The notes under the pieces are model-generated. The model had not been told where the DNA came from. It saw only the letters and a program-made list of their open reading frames with translations, and made no database searches. Source: Acridotheres tristis (Eukaryota > Chordata > Aves > Passeriformes > Sturnidae). From it: a DNA stretch of 64,000 nucleotides. This document shows, piece by piece, positions 35,901 through 47,900 of the stretch (the stretch's first letter is position 1; every line of letters starts with the position of its first letter). A program made the translations under genes and the position numbers. The DNA is taken from assembly GCA_037013685.1 (NCBI GenBank), contig CM072892.1, positions 1,178,001 through 1,242,000 of the forward strand. Direction: 5' to 3'.

Positions 35901-38900
35901 CAAAAATGGGGCAAAAACCACCTCGTTGTGATGGGCTGGGAGAGCCCGAGGGAGAATTTAAACCACATAAAGCAGGAGAATATTTTAAGATGAGCCAGAT
36001 TTCCCCACTAGAGTTTAATGTGGAGGGAATGGCTTTGAAAATGGCACAATAAAAACGGGAGCTGTGCTTGGGACCTGTCACTCCTCAGCACGGGAAATTC
36101 CTTCTAAAAGTCCTTGAAGGATCTTGGTCTGAACTCAGAGCCCCTCCCAAGCCTAAAGGGGCTCCAGGAGAGCTGGAGAGGGGCTGGGGACAAGGGATGG
36201 GGGGACAGGACACAGGGAATGGCTTCAGATTGGGAAAGGAGAGATTTGAGTGGGATATTGGGAAGGAATTCCTCGCTGGGAGGGTGGGGAAGGGCAGGGA
36301 TGGAACTCCCAGTGCCAGAGGGCAGGGATGGATGGGATGTTGGGAATTGGGAATTCCTGGCTGGGCTGGAATTGCCAGATTTGCTGTGGCTGCCCCTGGA
36401 TCCCTGGCAGTGCCCAAGGCCAGGTTGGACACTGGGACAGTGGGAGGTGTCCCTGCCGTGGCAGGGGGGGCTCTGGGGGGGATTTTTGGTCCCTTCCCAC
36501 CCAAACCAGTCTGGGATTCTGGATCTTCTCCGTTTAAACTCCAGGAGCAGGGTGAGAAGGAGCCTGAGATGTCCCTGCCTTGTGTGACACAGGGACAGCA
36601 GTGGGACCTTCCCAGGGACATGGACTTGATCTGTTGTTTCCCAGATGAACTCTCCAATTTTCTGGGAATGAATTCCCAGCACCAGAGGGAAGGAATGGAT
36701 GGGATATTGGGAATGGATTCATGGCTGAGAGGGTGAGGAGGGGCTGGGGACAAGGGATGGAGGGACAGGACACAGGGAATGGCTTTTAGATGGAAAAGGG
36801 GAGATTTGGGTGGGATGTTGGGAATTGGGAATTCCTGGCTGGGCTGGAATTCCCAGATTTGCTGTGGCTACCCCTGGATCCCTGGCAGTGCCCAAGGCCA
36901 GGCTGGACATTGGGACAGTGGGAGGTGTCCCTGCCATGGCAGGGGTGGGATGGGATGAACTCAAATCCTTTCCTGTCCCAATCAATCCGGGATTCCATGA
37001 CCAGGAAAAGGCTGATCTGCCCGTCCTGGGCAGTTCCCTGACCCCAAACCCCTCCGTGCTGGCTCTTACCCTCCTTGGAGCCGCTGCGGTCGGCGTTGGG
37101 CCCCGTGTTGGGCGTGTATTTCGTGTCCCTCGTGGCAGTGCTTTGCTTTGTCCAGTCAAAATTGTCTGTGTCGTCTTGAGTGAAAAGGCAAATGTTCCCA
37201 TCCTCGAAGCCACAGTGGAACTCTCCTGCCAGAACGAACAGCAGGAATTTAGCAGCCAAATTTTCCACCCCAATCCTTATTTTTCCACTTCCTTGTCAGT
37301 GAGCCACAGGTTTTTTTTTTTTTAGTAGCAAGCTCAACCAAAAAACCAACCAACCAACCAAACAAACAAACAAACAAACAAACAAACAAACAAAAACAAA
37401 AACAAAAAAACCAAAAAAAACCCAAAAAACCCAACCAAACAACAACAACAAAAAAAACAGGGCCATCAATTTGTGCTGGTGAGGTCGAAATTATATTTCA
37501 GTCTTTTTATAGAGTTCTCCCTCACATATTCAGATTTATACAGTGGGTTTTAGAGGTGTTGTCTCTTTTTGCGTTTCTAAAAAGCTGGGAAGAGCAGGCA
37601 GCATATCCATAAAAAATGAAATATGGGGGGGAAAAAAGTGGGAAATGGATTAATGTGGTTTAGGGATGAAAGACAGTAACTTTTTAAATTGTGAACATTA
37701 TCTTCACATGGCATCTCCTAAATGTTCCTTCATTTCAATAGGGATGGAAAAGGCAGAACTGGATAAAATCAGGGAAAGGAGCTTTTTGGGCTAGACATGA
37801 AGGAAATCTCTAAAAATCAGGACATTGCAGCACATGGAGGGGTATCAGGAAGGGAATTGAGTCCCCATCACCAGATCATCATAACAAATTCCTGGCAGGA
37901 ATATCTGAATCCATATGGGAAGGAGAGGGATCCTGGACACACCTCCTGGATTTTCACTGAGATTTCTGGGGTGTGTTTGAAGGAACTGGTAAAAGGTCTA
38001 AAGAAGAAAAATTGCCAAGACCCCCAAAGAGGATTGCTGGGATCCTCTCCTGCATGGAATTGTGAGAGCCCAGTGATCCCAGAGATCTGCCCTGCTGGGT
38101 GATGATGGGATGAGAAATTCCTCCTGTAATTTAAAAACCAAAACAAAACCCAGCTGGGAGGTTCAGTTCTCTCAGAGCACAACGAGGCCCCGTGGAGTAA
38201 AACATGCAAAAGCTGAATTTCACTGCAAGAACAATTCCTGCTGAGTTTACTCTTCCTGCAAAGTCCATTGATTTATCTGAGGGGAGCAGGAAATCTCCCT
38301 TCTCCAGGGAGAAGGCAGCAGCCTGCACTCAGTGCCAGCTTGGATTTATATTCACTGGTAGGAAGGAGAAACTCCAACCCCGGGTGCCAGGGGATTGCTC
38401 CTCCCTGTTAAACGGAGAAGGTGGATAAATGTTTGCAGGTTTGGGCTTTTGGGGAGCTCTAAATCCACTCAAGCCACTGGAGCTTCCCTGTTAATCAGTG
38501 AGGAGAGAGGGACCTGGAGCTTAGTGCTGCTACACGCAGGAGATGCTGCAGGCTCAGAAATGAGCTTGGGAAATTCACTTCAAACCACAGGATCCACTCG
38601 GAGTGATTTCCAAATATTCCTGGTTCTCCTCCTGCCTTTCCAAAGAAAAAGGGTCCAGGGAGGATCAGGGAGGAGCTCGGGGGGGATCCTGCTCCTCTGC
38701 TCAGCCCTGGGCACATCTGGAGTGCTCTGGGATCAGCAGGGACAGGATCGGGGCCACAGGAGGGATGTGAGGATGAGGAAGGGCTGGAGCATCTCCGTGC
38801 CCGGGAAAGGCTGAGGGAGCTGGGGCTGCTCAGCCTGGAGAGGGGCCCCAGCTGAGAGGGGCCTCGGCCCTGGCTGGCCCTGGGTGTCCCTGGGTGTCCC

Positions 38901-41900
38901 TGGGTGTCCCTGGCTGTCTGTCCCTGGGTGTCTGTCCCTGGGTGTCTGTCCCTGGCTGTCTGTCCCTGTCTGTCTGTCCCTGTCTGGCTGTCCCTGGCTG
39001 TCCCTGTGCTCAGGGAGGGGCAGAGCAGGGCCCAGGCTCTGCTCCAGGCAGGGGCTGATCCCAGGAATTCCCTGGCACAGGAGCAGAACTCCTGCCCTGA
39101 GCAGAGCCCAGAGAGGGGCTGGAGTCTCCTCCCTGGGATATTCCAGAGCCAATGGACACAATCCTGTGCCCTGAGCTCTGGGATGGCCCTGCTGGAGCAG
39201 GGAGGTGACACCAGTGACCCTCTGGGGTCCCTTCCAGCCTGACCCATCCTGGGATTCCGGGATTCCAGAAGTGTCAGTATAAAACACAACCCTATAAAAC
39301 CAGGTTATCACGGGAATGCCGTTCCCAGAAAGCTCCTTGGCTCTCAGCACCTCGAGCAGACTGATTTGGTGTCCCAGGAAATCCATCACCATCACCAGAT
39401 CCTCCAGGAGAATCCATTCCCTAAAGCACAGCTCCTTCCCGGGCTGGCATGGCCGGGATGTGGGATCCTGGTTCTCCCAGGTGACCTCAGCACGATGGGA
39501 GCTGCTCTGGGCATTGGGAAGGAATTCCTGGCTGGGCTGGAATTGCCAGAGCAGCTGTGGCTGCCCCTGGATCCCTGGAATGTCCAAGGCCAGGTTGGAC
39601 ACTGGGACAGTGGGAGGTGTCCCTGGGATGGGAATGGGATGGGATTTGAGGTCTCTCCCAACCCAAACCATTCCATGATTTTGTGATTCCATGGATAGAA
39701 CTCTCCCTGCTTTTCTTCATCTTCTTCTCCTTTCCTTACTGGAACAACCAGTCAGAGCTGGAACAAGAAACCAGTGAGGGCCAGGACCCAGGGAATGGCT
39801 CCCAGTGCCAGAGGGCAGGGCTGGATGGGATGTTGGGAATTGGGAATTCCTGGCTGGGCTGGAATTGCCAGATTTGCTGTGGCTGCCCCTGGATCCCTGG
39901 CAGTGCCCAAGGCCAGGTTGGACATTGGGACAGTGGGAGGTGTCCCTGCCATGGCAGGGGGGGATGGGATGGGATTCAGGTCCCACCAACCCAAACCAGT
40001 CCCTGATCCTTTGATGGTTCCACGATCACCCCCAAACCCTCCAGGAGAGAAAACGAGCCATCGACATCTCCCTCTCTATCCCAAAACTGGGAAGGGAATT
40101 CCAAGACTCTGCCAAAACCCTTGGGATACTCCAGGACTCAAACAAAGATTCCTGAACAAAGCACCAGCTGTGCCTCCCATCTCCAAAAATTCCTCTTGCA
40201 CCACCTGAGCTCCAGATTCTCTGGGTTTACCCCACACTTTGTGGATTTTGTTTCCACCTCCACCTTTGCATCTTCCTGCAGCACAGAAGTTGCTGCTTCG
40301 ACACAAAGGGATGAGATTCAAAGGCAAAATGTAATTGAAGGAGGAAAGTTTTGATTCCCAGATCCAGTCCTGGAGCAAAGTGAACAAAAGAAAGAATTTC
40401 CAGCCATTCAGCACTTTCTGCACTGCCCCTCCAGTGCCTTAAAAGCTGCATCAACTTCTTGTGCCCTCAGAGCTTCATTAAGAAATTCCACATCAGCAGA
40501 ACAAAAGATTTTTTTCCTCAGGTGAAGAAAAAAAAAAATAAAATAAATGTTCAAACCAGATGGGAAGAAAAAAAAAAAAAGAGTCAAAGTTTGCCATTTA
40601 TTTAATAGTCAAACATTGATTTCATGTGGAATACCTTGGAAAAGGTTAGTGCTAAATGTTCTTGGCACTGAACACTCCTTAAAAAATGACAGAAGAAGAA
40701 AAATGGGGAAAAGCTGCTCAGGCTTTGCTCCATAGTTTTGTAGGAGCATTTCAATGGATCTGGATTTGTTAATTGAGGAGCAGGGGGAACAAGCAGCTCT
40801 TCCATAGGTGCTCCAGCCATGGCCCTAACGATGGTGCTAATTAACATTAATGAGAGTGGTGGTTTTTGTCAGGGCACATGAAGTGGATTCAGGTCATTAA
40901 TAATTTCCTTGCCAATTAAGGCAGAAGCTGAGGCTGCTCTGGAGGTGAGACCCTTCATTGTAGCATGGATTTGTCATCCATTCCCATAAAATCCAGGCTG
41001 GATGTGACTCCTGAACGTCTCCTCTCTTCCATTATTCAGGCCTGATCTCTAATTGTGCAAATGGATGGAAAATCCTTCTGGTTTCCATTAAATGGTTTCT
41101 GTTAGGTGGTAAAAAATGGAGATGTGAGTTGAAATCTTGTGATGCTTCTTGATTGAATATCCCAGAGATGGCATCAAAAGGCAGGATTTAGGGAATGGGA
41201 TCATGCCAGAAGTGAAGCTGGAAGAGCATGACTTCAGTTTCCAGTCAGGAATCTCGTCCTGCTTGGATACAGCTCCTCCTTTTTGCTCACACAGCAGAAA
41301 TAAAACCAGAAATCAGCCCAACAGGTTTAGGAACAGCAGGGATTTTGTAGGAAGCACAGACAAGGGAAGTGGGGAAGGGGTTGGAGCACCAGGAGAGGCT
41401 GAGGGAGCTGGGAAGGGAATGGAGAATTCCTGAGGGAGCTGGGAAGGGAATGGAGAATTCCTGAGGGAGCTGGGAAGGGAATGGAGAATTCCTGAGGGAG
41501 CTGGGAAGGGAATGGAGAATTCCTGAGGGAGCTGGGAAGGGAATGGAGAATTCCTGAGGGAGCTGGGAAGGGAATGGAGAATTCCTGAGGGAGCTGGGAA
41601 GGGGAATGGAGAATTCCTGAGGGAGCTGGGAAGGGAATGGAGAATTCCTGAGGGAGCTGGGAAGGGAATGGAGAATTCCTGAGGGAGCTGGGAAGGGAAT
41701 GGAGAATTCCTGAGGGAGCTGGGAAGGGGCTCAGCCTGGAGAAAAGGAGGCTCAGGGGGGCCCTTGTGGCTCTGCACAACTCCCTGCCAGGAGGGGACAG
41801 CCGGGGGGATTTGGGATCTGCTCCCAGGGAACAGGGACAGGAGGAGAGGGAACGGCCTCAGGCTGGACCAGGAGAGGTTTAAATTGGATTTTAGGGAAAA

Positions 41901-44900
41901 TTCCTTTATGGAAAGGGTGGTCAGGCCTTGGAGGTGCCCAGGGAGGTTTGGAGTGCCCATCCCTGGGGGGTTCCATGGCACTTGGGGCCATGGGGCAGGG
42001 GTGGCCTCAGGGAATGGAGTGGATTGCAGACAGGGATTTCTTTCCTACCAAGGGATTCCACTCACAAAATCTTCAGGGAAAAGAAGAAAAGCAGAATTCT
42101 ACCATGGCTTTGGCCACCTGAAAGGAGTGACCCTGGGGACTCTGCAACTTTGGTGGAAAAAACTTTCCCATCCCTGCCTTGAGCCAACACATTCCTTATT
42201 CCCATTTGGATGCCACCCACATTCCATCGTGATCCTACAAGACTTTTGGAAAATTAGTTTGAGATCTTTAAATCCTAGAGGAACGTGAAGCACTTGGGAT
42301 TGCATTTTTTCTTCCCATCAGAGCCCAGATTTAATATATTAATTAGCAAGAGTTTAATTCCCTGCTCGTTAGACTCCATGTGAGAAGTTCTTGCAGCTCC
42401 TGGGAGCTTTGAGCTAAGCCCTGCTTAATTATTAACGTGTTGGACAAGATCTTCTGCAAATAAGTTTAAAATTTACACAAAAGCTTAAAGTTGAGTCTGA
42501 GGGATGGAGCAGAGCCTGCTCCTGCAGCAGGAAAAATGGGAGACTGGACCTCATTCCTTAAGTGGGAATAACTGTGGGGCTAAAACCAAGAATTTGTTGT
42601 GACAGAAAAGATGGATTTGTTGGGGATTGGGAGAACAGGATGGAGTAGGGAGATGTGGGACTGTGGGAACAGGGGAGGATTTACTGGGATGTGCCAAAGC
42701 TCCATCCCAGTCTCCTGCCTGGATATTTGCAGGGATTTGGTGCCCATGGAAAAGTGGAAGGACAAAGTGGGACTGAAGCCATTTCCAGCCTGGGACATCC
42801 CCGTGCCTGGTCACGTCAGGGTTTGCATTTCCTGAGGAGCTGTGTCCCAAAAATTTGGGGAGAACTGAGACCCACTTGGGGTCTCCAAATTCCTCTGTGC
42901 AATGAATCCGTGATTCCTGGATCTCTGTGGGGAAGAACTTCCTTCCTTTTGGTTTTAATCTGCCCCAAAAAAAGTATGGAAATAACTCAAGAACCACAAG
43001 GAAGGCTCTGGGGAGACCTTAGAGAACCTTCCAGAGCATGAAGAGGCTCCAGGAGAGCTGGAGAGAGGGACTGGGGACAAGGGATGGAGGGACAGGACAC
43101 AGGGAATGGCTTGGAGATGAAGGAGGGGAGATTTGGGTGGGATATTGGGAAAATTCCTGGCTGGCCTGGAATTCCCAGAGTGGATCCCTGGAATGTCCAA
43201 GGCCAGTGGGAGGTGTCCCTGCCCTTCCATGATTTCCCCAACACCTCCCCAGCTGCTCCACCACAGCTGGATCTTAATTCCAGCCCATGAATATTTTCCT
43301 TTGGATGAACTGTCGGGGGCAGTGAGGAAGAGGAGCTGGAGCTGGGATTTTCCTTCCTTTATCCTTGTTGGAACAAGAGGAATCACAAATGGCACCTCCC
43401 ATGGGCTGCAGCTGGAGGTGAAACACCTCAGACTGATTTTTGAACTCTGAGGGACAAACAATGCAAGGGCAGTTCTTCATGAAAGATAAAATATTAAATA
43501 CTTTCAATACTTACGGAGATGTGGATTCACCGGAGCTGGAAAACAGAGGGAAAATAAAATTAATGCAATGAAAAAAAAATTCCAATTCATCAATATGCAG
43601 ATTATCCTAAATTTCTCCTCGCTGGATATTAAATTTCATCTACTTCACACTTCAAGAGAAGAGAGGAAATCCAAACCTTCACAATGTCCTAAGCATGGGA
43701 ATGACATCCCAGGTTAATGCAGAGGAATCTGTGCAATGCTAAAACCTGGGAATGGGATTGAAGGAGGGAATATTCTTTGTGGCTCGATTTGCAGGAGAAA
43801 TTTGAGGATGGGTGATTTAGGAAAAGGCTCTTCTGCCACATCTGGGAAGCAGAAGGAGGCAAAGCTCGGGGCTGGAACTGAATTTTATTCACAGAAAATT
43901 CAAAATTAAATGTTATCTCCAATTAATGGGGACATCTGGCAATGCCAGAGCATCACCCCAAGTTTTCCTGCTGCCCTTCCTTGCTTTAATCCCAACCTAA
44001 GATTCATCAAAACCCTAAATTCAGCCTGGAGTTGCCAAACCAGCCCTAAATTAGCTCCACTTTATCTGAAACACGAGCAGCGATTTACTCCAGTGTCATC
44101 TCCCTGAGAAACCCGATTTTTACATCTTTTACCTACAAATTACCTCTGATCCTCCAAAAAAACCTCAATTTTATGGGATCCCTGAGTGATTGAACCTGGA
44201 ATTAGCTGCAATCGCTGGCAGCTGCATTGACTGAGCCTTGATTTGTGACTAAATGCAGGGGTTTGGATGGAAAATCTCATCAGGTGTCACCTCGAGTCAC
44301 ACGGTTTGGATTGTTCCCAGCAGAGCAAAACCAACACTTTGTGTCACACCGAGCCACAAAGGCAGACAAGAAAATGAAGGTGCTTAAGCTGAATTTATCC
44401 AGATTCATGAGCTTGGGGAAAAAAACCCAAAAACCAAAACAACCAGGAAAAAAACCACCAATAAATCAACCAGGAAAAAAACCCAAAACAACCAGGAAAA
44501 AAAAAACCCAAAAACCAGGAAAAAAACCCCCAAAACAACCAGGGAAAAACCCCAAAACAACCAGGAAAAAAATCCCCAAAACAACCAGGGAAAAACCCCA
44601 AAACAACCAGGAAAAAAAACCCAACAAATCAACCAGGAAAAAAAACCCGAAACAACCAGGAAGAAAAACCCCCCAAAACCAGGAAAAAACCTCAAAACAA
44701 CTAGGAAAAAATCCCCAAAACAACCAGGAAAAAAACCCAACAAAACAACCAGGAAAAAAAAACCCCAAAATAACCAGGAAAAAAAACCCCAAAACAGACA
44801 GGGAAAAAAACCCCAAACCAACTAGGAAAAAACCCCAAAATAACCAGGAAAAAATATCCCAAAACAACCTGGAAAAAACCCCAAAACAACCAGGAAAAAA

Positions 44901-47900
44901 ACCCAACAAAACAACCAGGAAAAAAACCCGAAACAACCAGGAAAAAAAAAACCAAAAAAACAGGAAAAAAACCTCAAAACAACTAGGAAAAAATCCCCAA
45001 AACAACCAGGGAAAAACCCCAAAACAACCAGGAAAAAAAAAAAAACAAAAAAAACAGGAAAAAAAAACCAAAACAGACCAGGGAAAAACCCCAAACCAAC
45101 TAGGAAAAAACCCCAAAACAACCAGGAAAAAAAACCCCCAAAACAACCTGGAAAAAAATCCCAAAACAACCAGGAAAAGAAAAAAAACCCAACAAAATAA
45201 CCAGGAAAATAAAACCAAAACAACCAGGAAAAAAAAAAATCCCAAACCAACTAGGAAAAAACCCCAAAACAACCAGGAAAAAAAAATCCCAAAACAACCT
45301 GGAAAAAACCCCAAAACAACCAGGAAAAAACCCCAAAACAACCAGGAAAAAAACCCCAAACTCCCACTTTTGGAGCAGCACAGCTGCAGGGCAATGTGTG
45401 GTGGTTGCTGTGTGCACGTCACAAAGGATGAATTCAGCAGAAAGGGAAATTCATGGATAACTGAGGCCCTAAATTCCTAAATTTCTGCCTGAAATGGCTG
45501 GAAAATCCGTGTCCCTTTTAGGGTGACCCTGCAGGGAGGGAATTTTTACTGCTGGAAGATTTCAGGAAGAGCACAGAGTGTTGGGAATGGTTGGGCTTAG
45601 GACAGATATTCCTTAATTTTCCTGCTGTTCCCTCAGCAAGGAGAATAAAACCTGGAGGAATTTCATCTTGGTGCTGGATTTTGATCTTTTCTGGACAAGA
45701 AAATGGGTTGAATGTTTTGTCCCAATGTTTTTAGGTCCGACTGCCTGGATGTGGTGACAGTGACATTTCCCACAGATCCTGGCTGTCCCCCCCTTTAAAA
45801 AAAATTGGGGGATTTGTTCCCTAAGGATAACAGAATATATGGCAAAGGAATTCTTTCTTCTTCCCTGGGAGGGTGGAGAGGGGTTGGATTATCCCAGATT
45901 TGCTGTGGCTGCCCCTGGATCCCTGGAAGTGTCCAAGGCCAGGTTGGACATGGGGACAGTGGGAGGTGTCCCTGCCCTGGGGTGGGATTGAAGGTTTTTC
46001 CAACCCAAACCATTCCAGGATGATTCCATGGCCTGCTCCTGCTCCTCTGAAAAGAATATTCCAAAAGTGGTGGGTGAGGGAGAAAAGGGCTGGCACTGCT
46101 CAGAACTGAACACACAGAGCCACACCCACATCCCAAATCCCACTGAACAGCTGGAATTGCAAATGCCTGACATGTCCCCAGTTTTAAAAAAAAAAAAGGA
46201 TTCTGGGAGAAAAATGTAAAAAAATCCTCTTAATTCTTTAAAAAAATATTTTTCTTTTCTGGGTATTGTGATTATTTCATGTAGTGGTTTTGGTTTGCCA
46301 AGCTGAGATTTCCTGGGTTTGTTCATTTTTAAAACTCGTGTTCACAGAGGAGTGTTCAGCTTTCTCAGTGGTTTAAGAAAAAAACAGTCACTGATTGGTT
46401 TTGGTCAGACATGGAATTCTGGATCTCTGGGATGTTTTTGCTGATTGGGATTTCCAGCTTGGACATTTCCCTTTATCCCAGCTCCTCCCAGAAAAATCAT
46501 TTCCATGGGTGGCTCCTTCCCTCCTCGCCAAACCCCAAATGTGCAAAACCAGAAATCCCTGTGAATACACACTTTCAAAATTATTATCAAAATTCAACAT
46601 ACAACTTCTACCTAGAACAATAAAAACCACTAAATTAAACAGAAGGAAAAAATTTCTTACACTAACCTCCACCCTTGGACATTTCACCATAATTACAGCA
46701 GAAGTTTTTACTATTATTAAATTAAATCTTATTATTTAATATGTGCTCTGCCCTTTATTTCTCCTAATTAATCTTATCTCACAGCTTTTATCCATCACCC
46801 ACATTCTCCACCAGAAGAGGTGGTGGCTTCAGTTCAGAACTGGCTGGAAACACCAAATTCATGTAGTGGTTTTGGTTTGCCAAGCTGAGATTTCCTGGGT
46901 TTGTTCATTTTTAAAACTCGTGTTCACAGAGGCGTGTTCAGCTTTCTCAGTGGTTTAAGAAAAAAACAGTCACTGATTGGTTTTGGTCAGACATGGAATT
47001 CTGGATCTCTGGGATGTTTTTGCTGATTGGGATTTTCAGCTTGGACATTTCCCTTTATCCCAGCTCCTCCCAGAAAAATCATTTCCATGGGTGGCTCCTT
47101 CCCTCCTCACCAAACCTCAAATATGCAAAACCAGAAATCCCTGTGAATACACACTTTCAAAATTATTATCAAAATTCAACATACAACTTCTACCTAGAAC
47201 AATAAAAACCACTAAATTAAGCAGAAGGAAAAAATTTCTTACACTAACCTTGACCCTCAGACATTTCACCATAATTACAGCAGAAGTTTTTACTCTTGTT
47301 CAATTTAATCTTACGAATTAATACGTGCTCTGCCCTTTATTTCTCCTAATTAATCTTATCTCACAGCTTTTATCCATCACCCACATTCTCCACCAGAAGA
47401 GGTGGTGGCTTCAGTTCAGAACTGGGTGGAAACACCAAATTCATGTAGTGGTTTTGGTTTGCCAAGCTGAGATTTCCTGGGTTTGTTCATTTTTAAAACT
47501 CGTGTTCACAGAGGTGTGTTCAGCTTTCTCAGTGGTTTAAGAAAAAACCAGTCACTGATTGGTTTTGGTCAGACATGGAATTCTGGATCTCTGGGATGTT
47601 TTTGCTGATTGGGATTTTCAGCTTGGACATTTCCCTTTATCCCAGCTCCTCCCAGAAAAATCATTTCCATGGTTGGCTCCTTCCCTCCTCGCCAAACCCC
47701 AAACGTCCAAAACCAGCAGGCGCCGTCACGACGTTATCCCAGGCTTGGGAACAACCCCGGCATCCTGGGTGACCCAGAAGATTCCCAGCCCACTTTTCCC
47801 AGGGTTTGGGGTCCTCACCGCTGTATTTGATGACCCTGATGGTGGAGTCTCCCTCGCCGAAGCGCGTGATGGGCGTCAGGCGCACCTCGTACGCCTCGGG

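Larger units (their letters stand above)
33109..37069 (-). other. Intron between first two MAM exons (about 4 kb)
   Basis: More than half is the splice-acceptor-derived array 33109-35310. Then come about 800 bp of unique-looking sequence (35320-36130) and two CR1 copies in the same orientation (36140-36530 and 36725-36995). Confidence 0.65.
37226..43514 (-). other. Intron downstream of the micro-exon (about 6.3 kb)
   Basis: Holds an AAAC/CCAA microsatellite (37330-37450), four CR1 copies and two CR1-internal minisatellites. The stretches 37460-38690, 40040-41370 and 42010-43020 contain nothing I recognise. AT-rich, repeat-free parts at 37470-37760, 40860-41110 and 42300-42500 could be conserved noncoding elements. 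Confidence 0.6.
43536..47818 (-). other. Intron between FN3 exon and micro-exon (about 4.3 kb)
   Basis: Contains the T-poor A/C-rich array 44410-45360, a CR1 fragment (45860-46035) and the 582-bp tandem repeat (46279-47716). The stretches 43540-44400 and 45370-45850 show nothing recognisable. Confidence 0.6.

Noticed and set aside
38495..39692. 264- and 319-codon minus-strand ORFs
   Set aside because: They lie antisense to CR1 copies and an internal minisatellite.
44410..45360. Interstitial telomeric repeat (TTTTGGGG on minus)
   Set aside because: Vertebrate telomeres are TTAGGG; the motif is part of a longer local unit.
44245..45480. 411-codon lysine/asparagine/proline-rich ORF on plus, and 318-codon ORF on minus
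   Set aside because: Both follow from a stop-free A/C-rich tandem unit; both strands are open over the same array.
46279..47716. Endogenous retrovirus
   Set aside because: No gag, pol or env-like ORF and no primer-binding site recognised; only the unit ends are compatible with an LTR.
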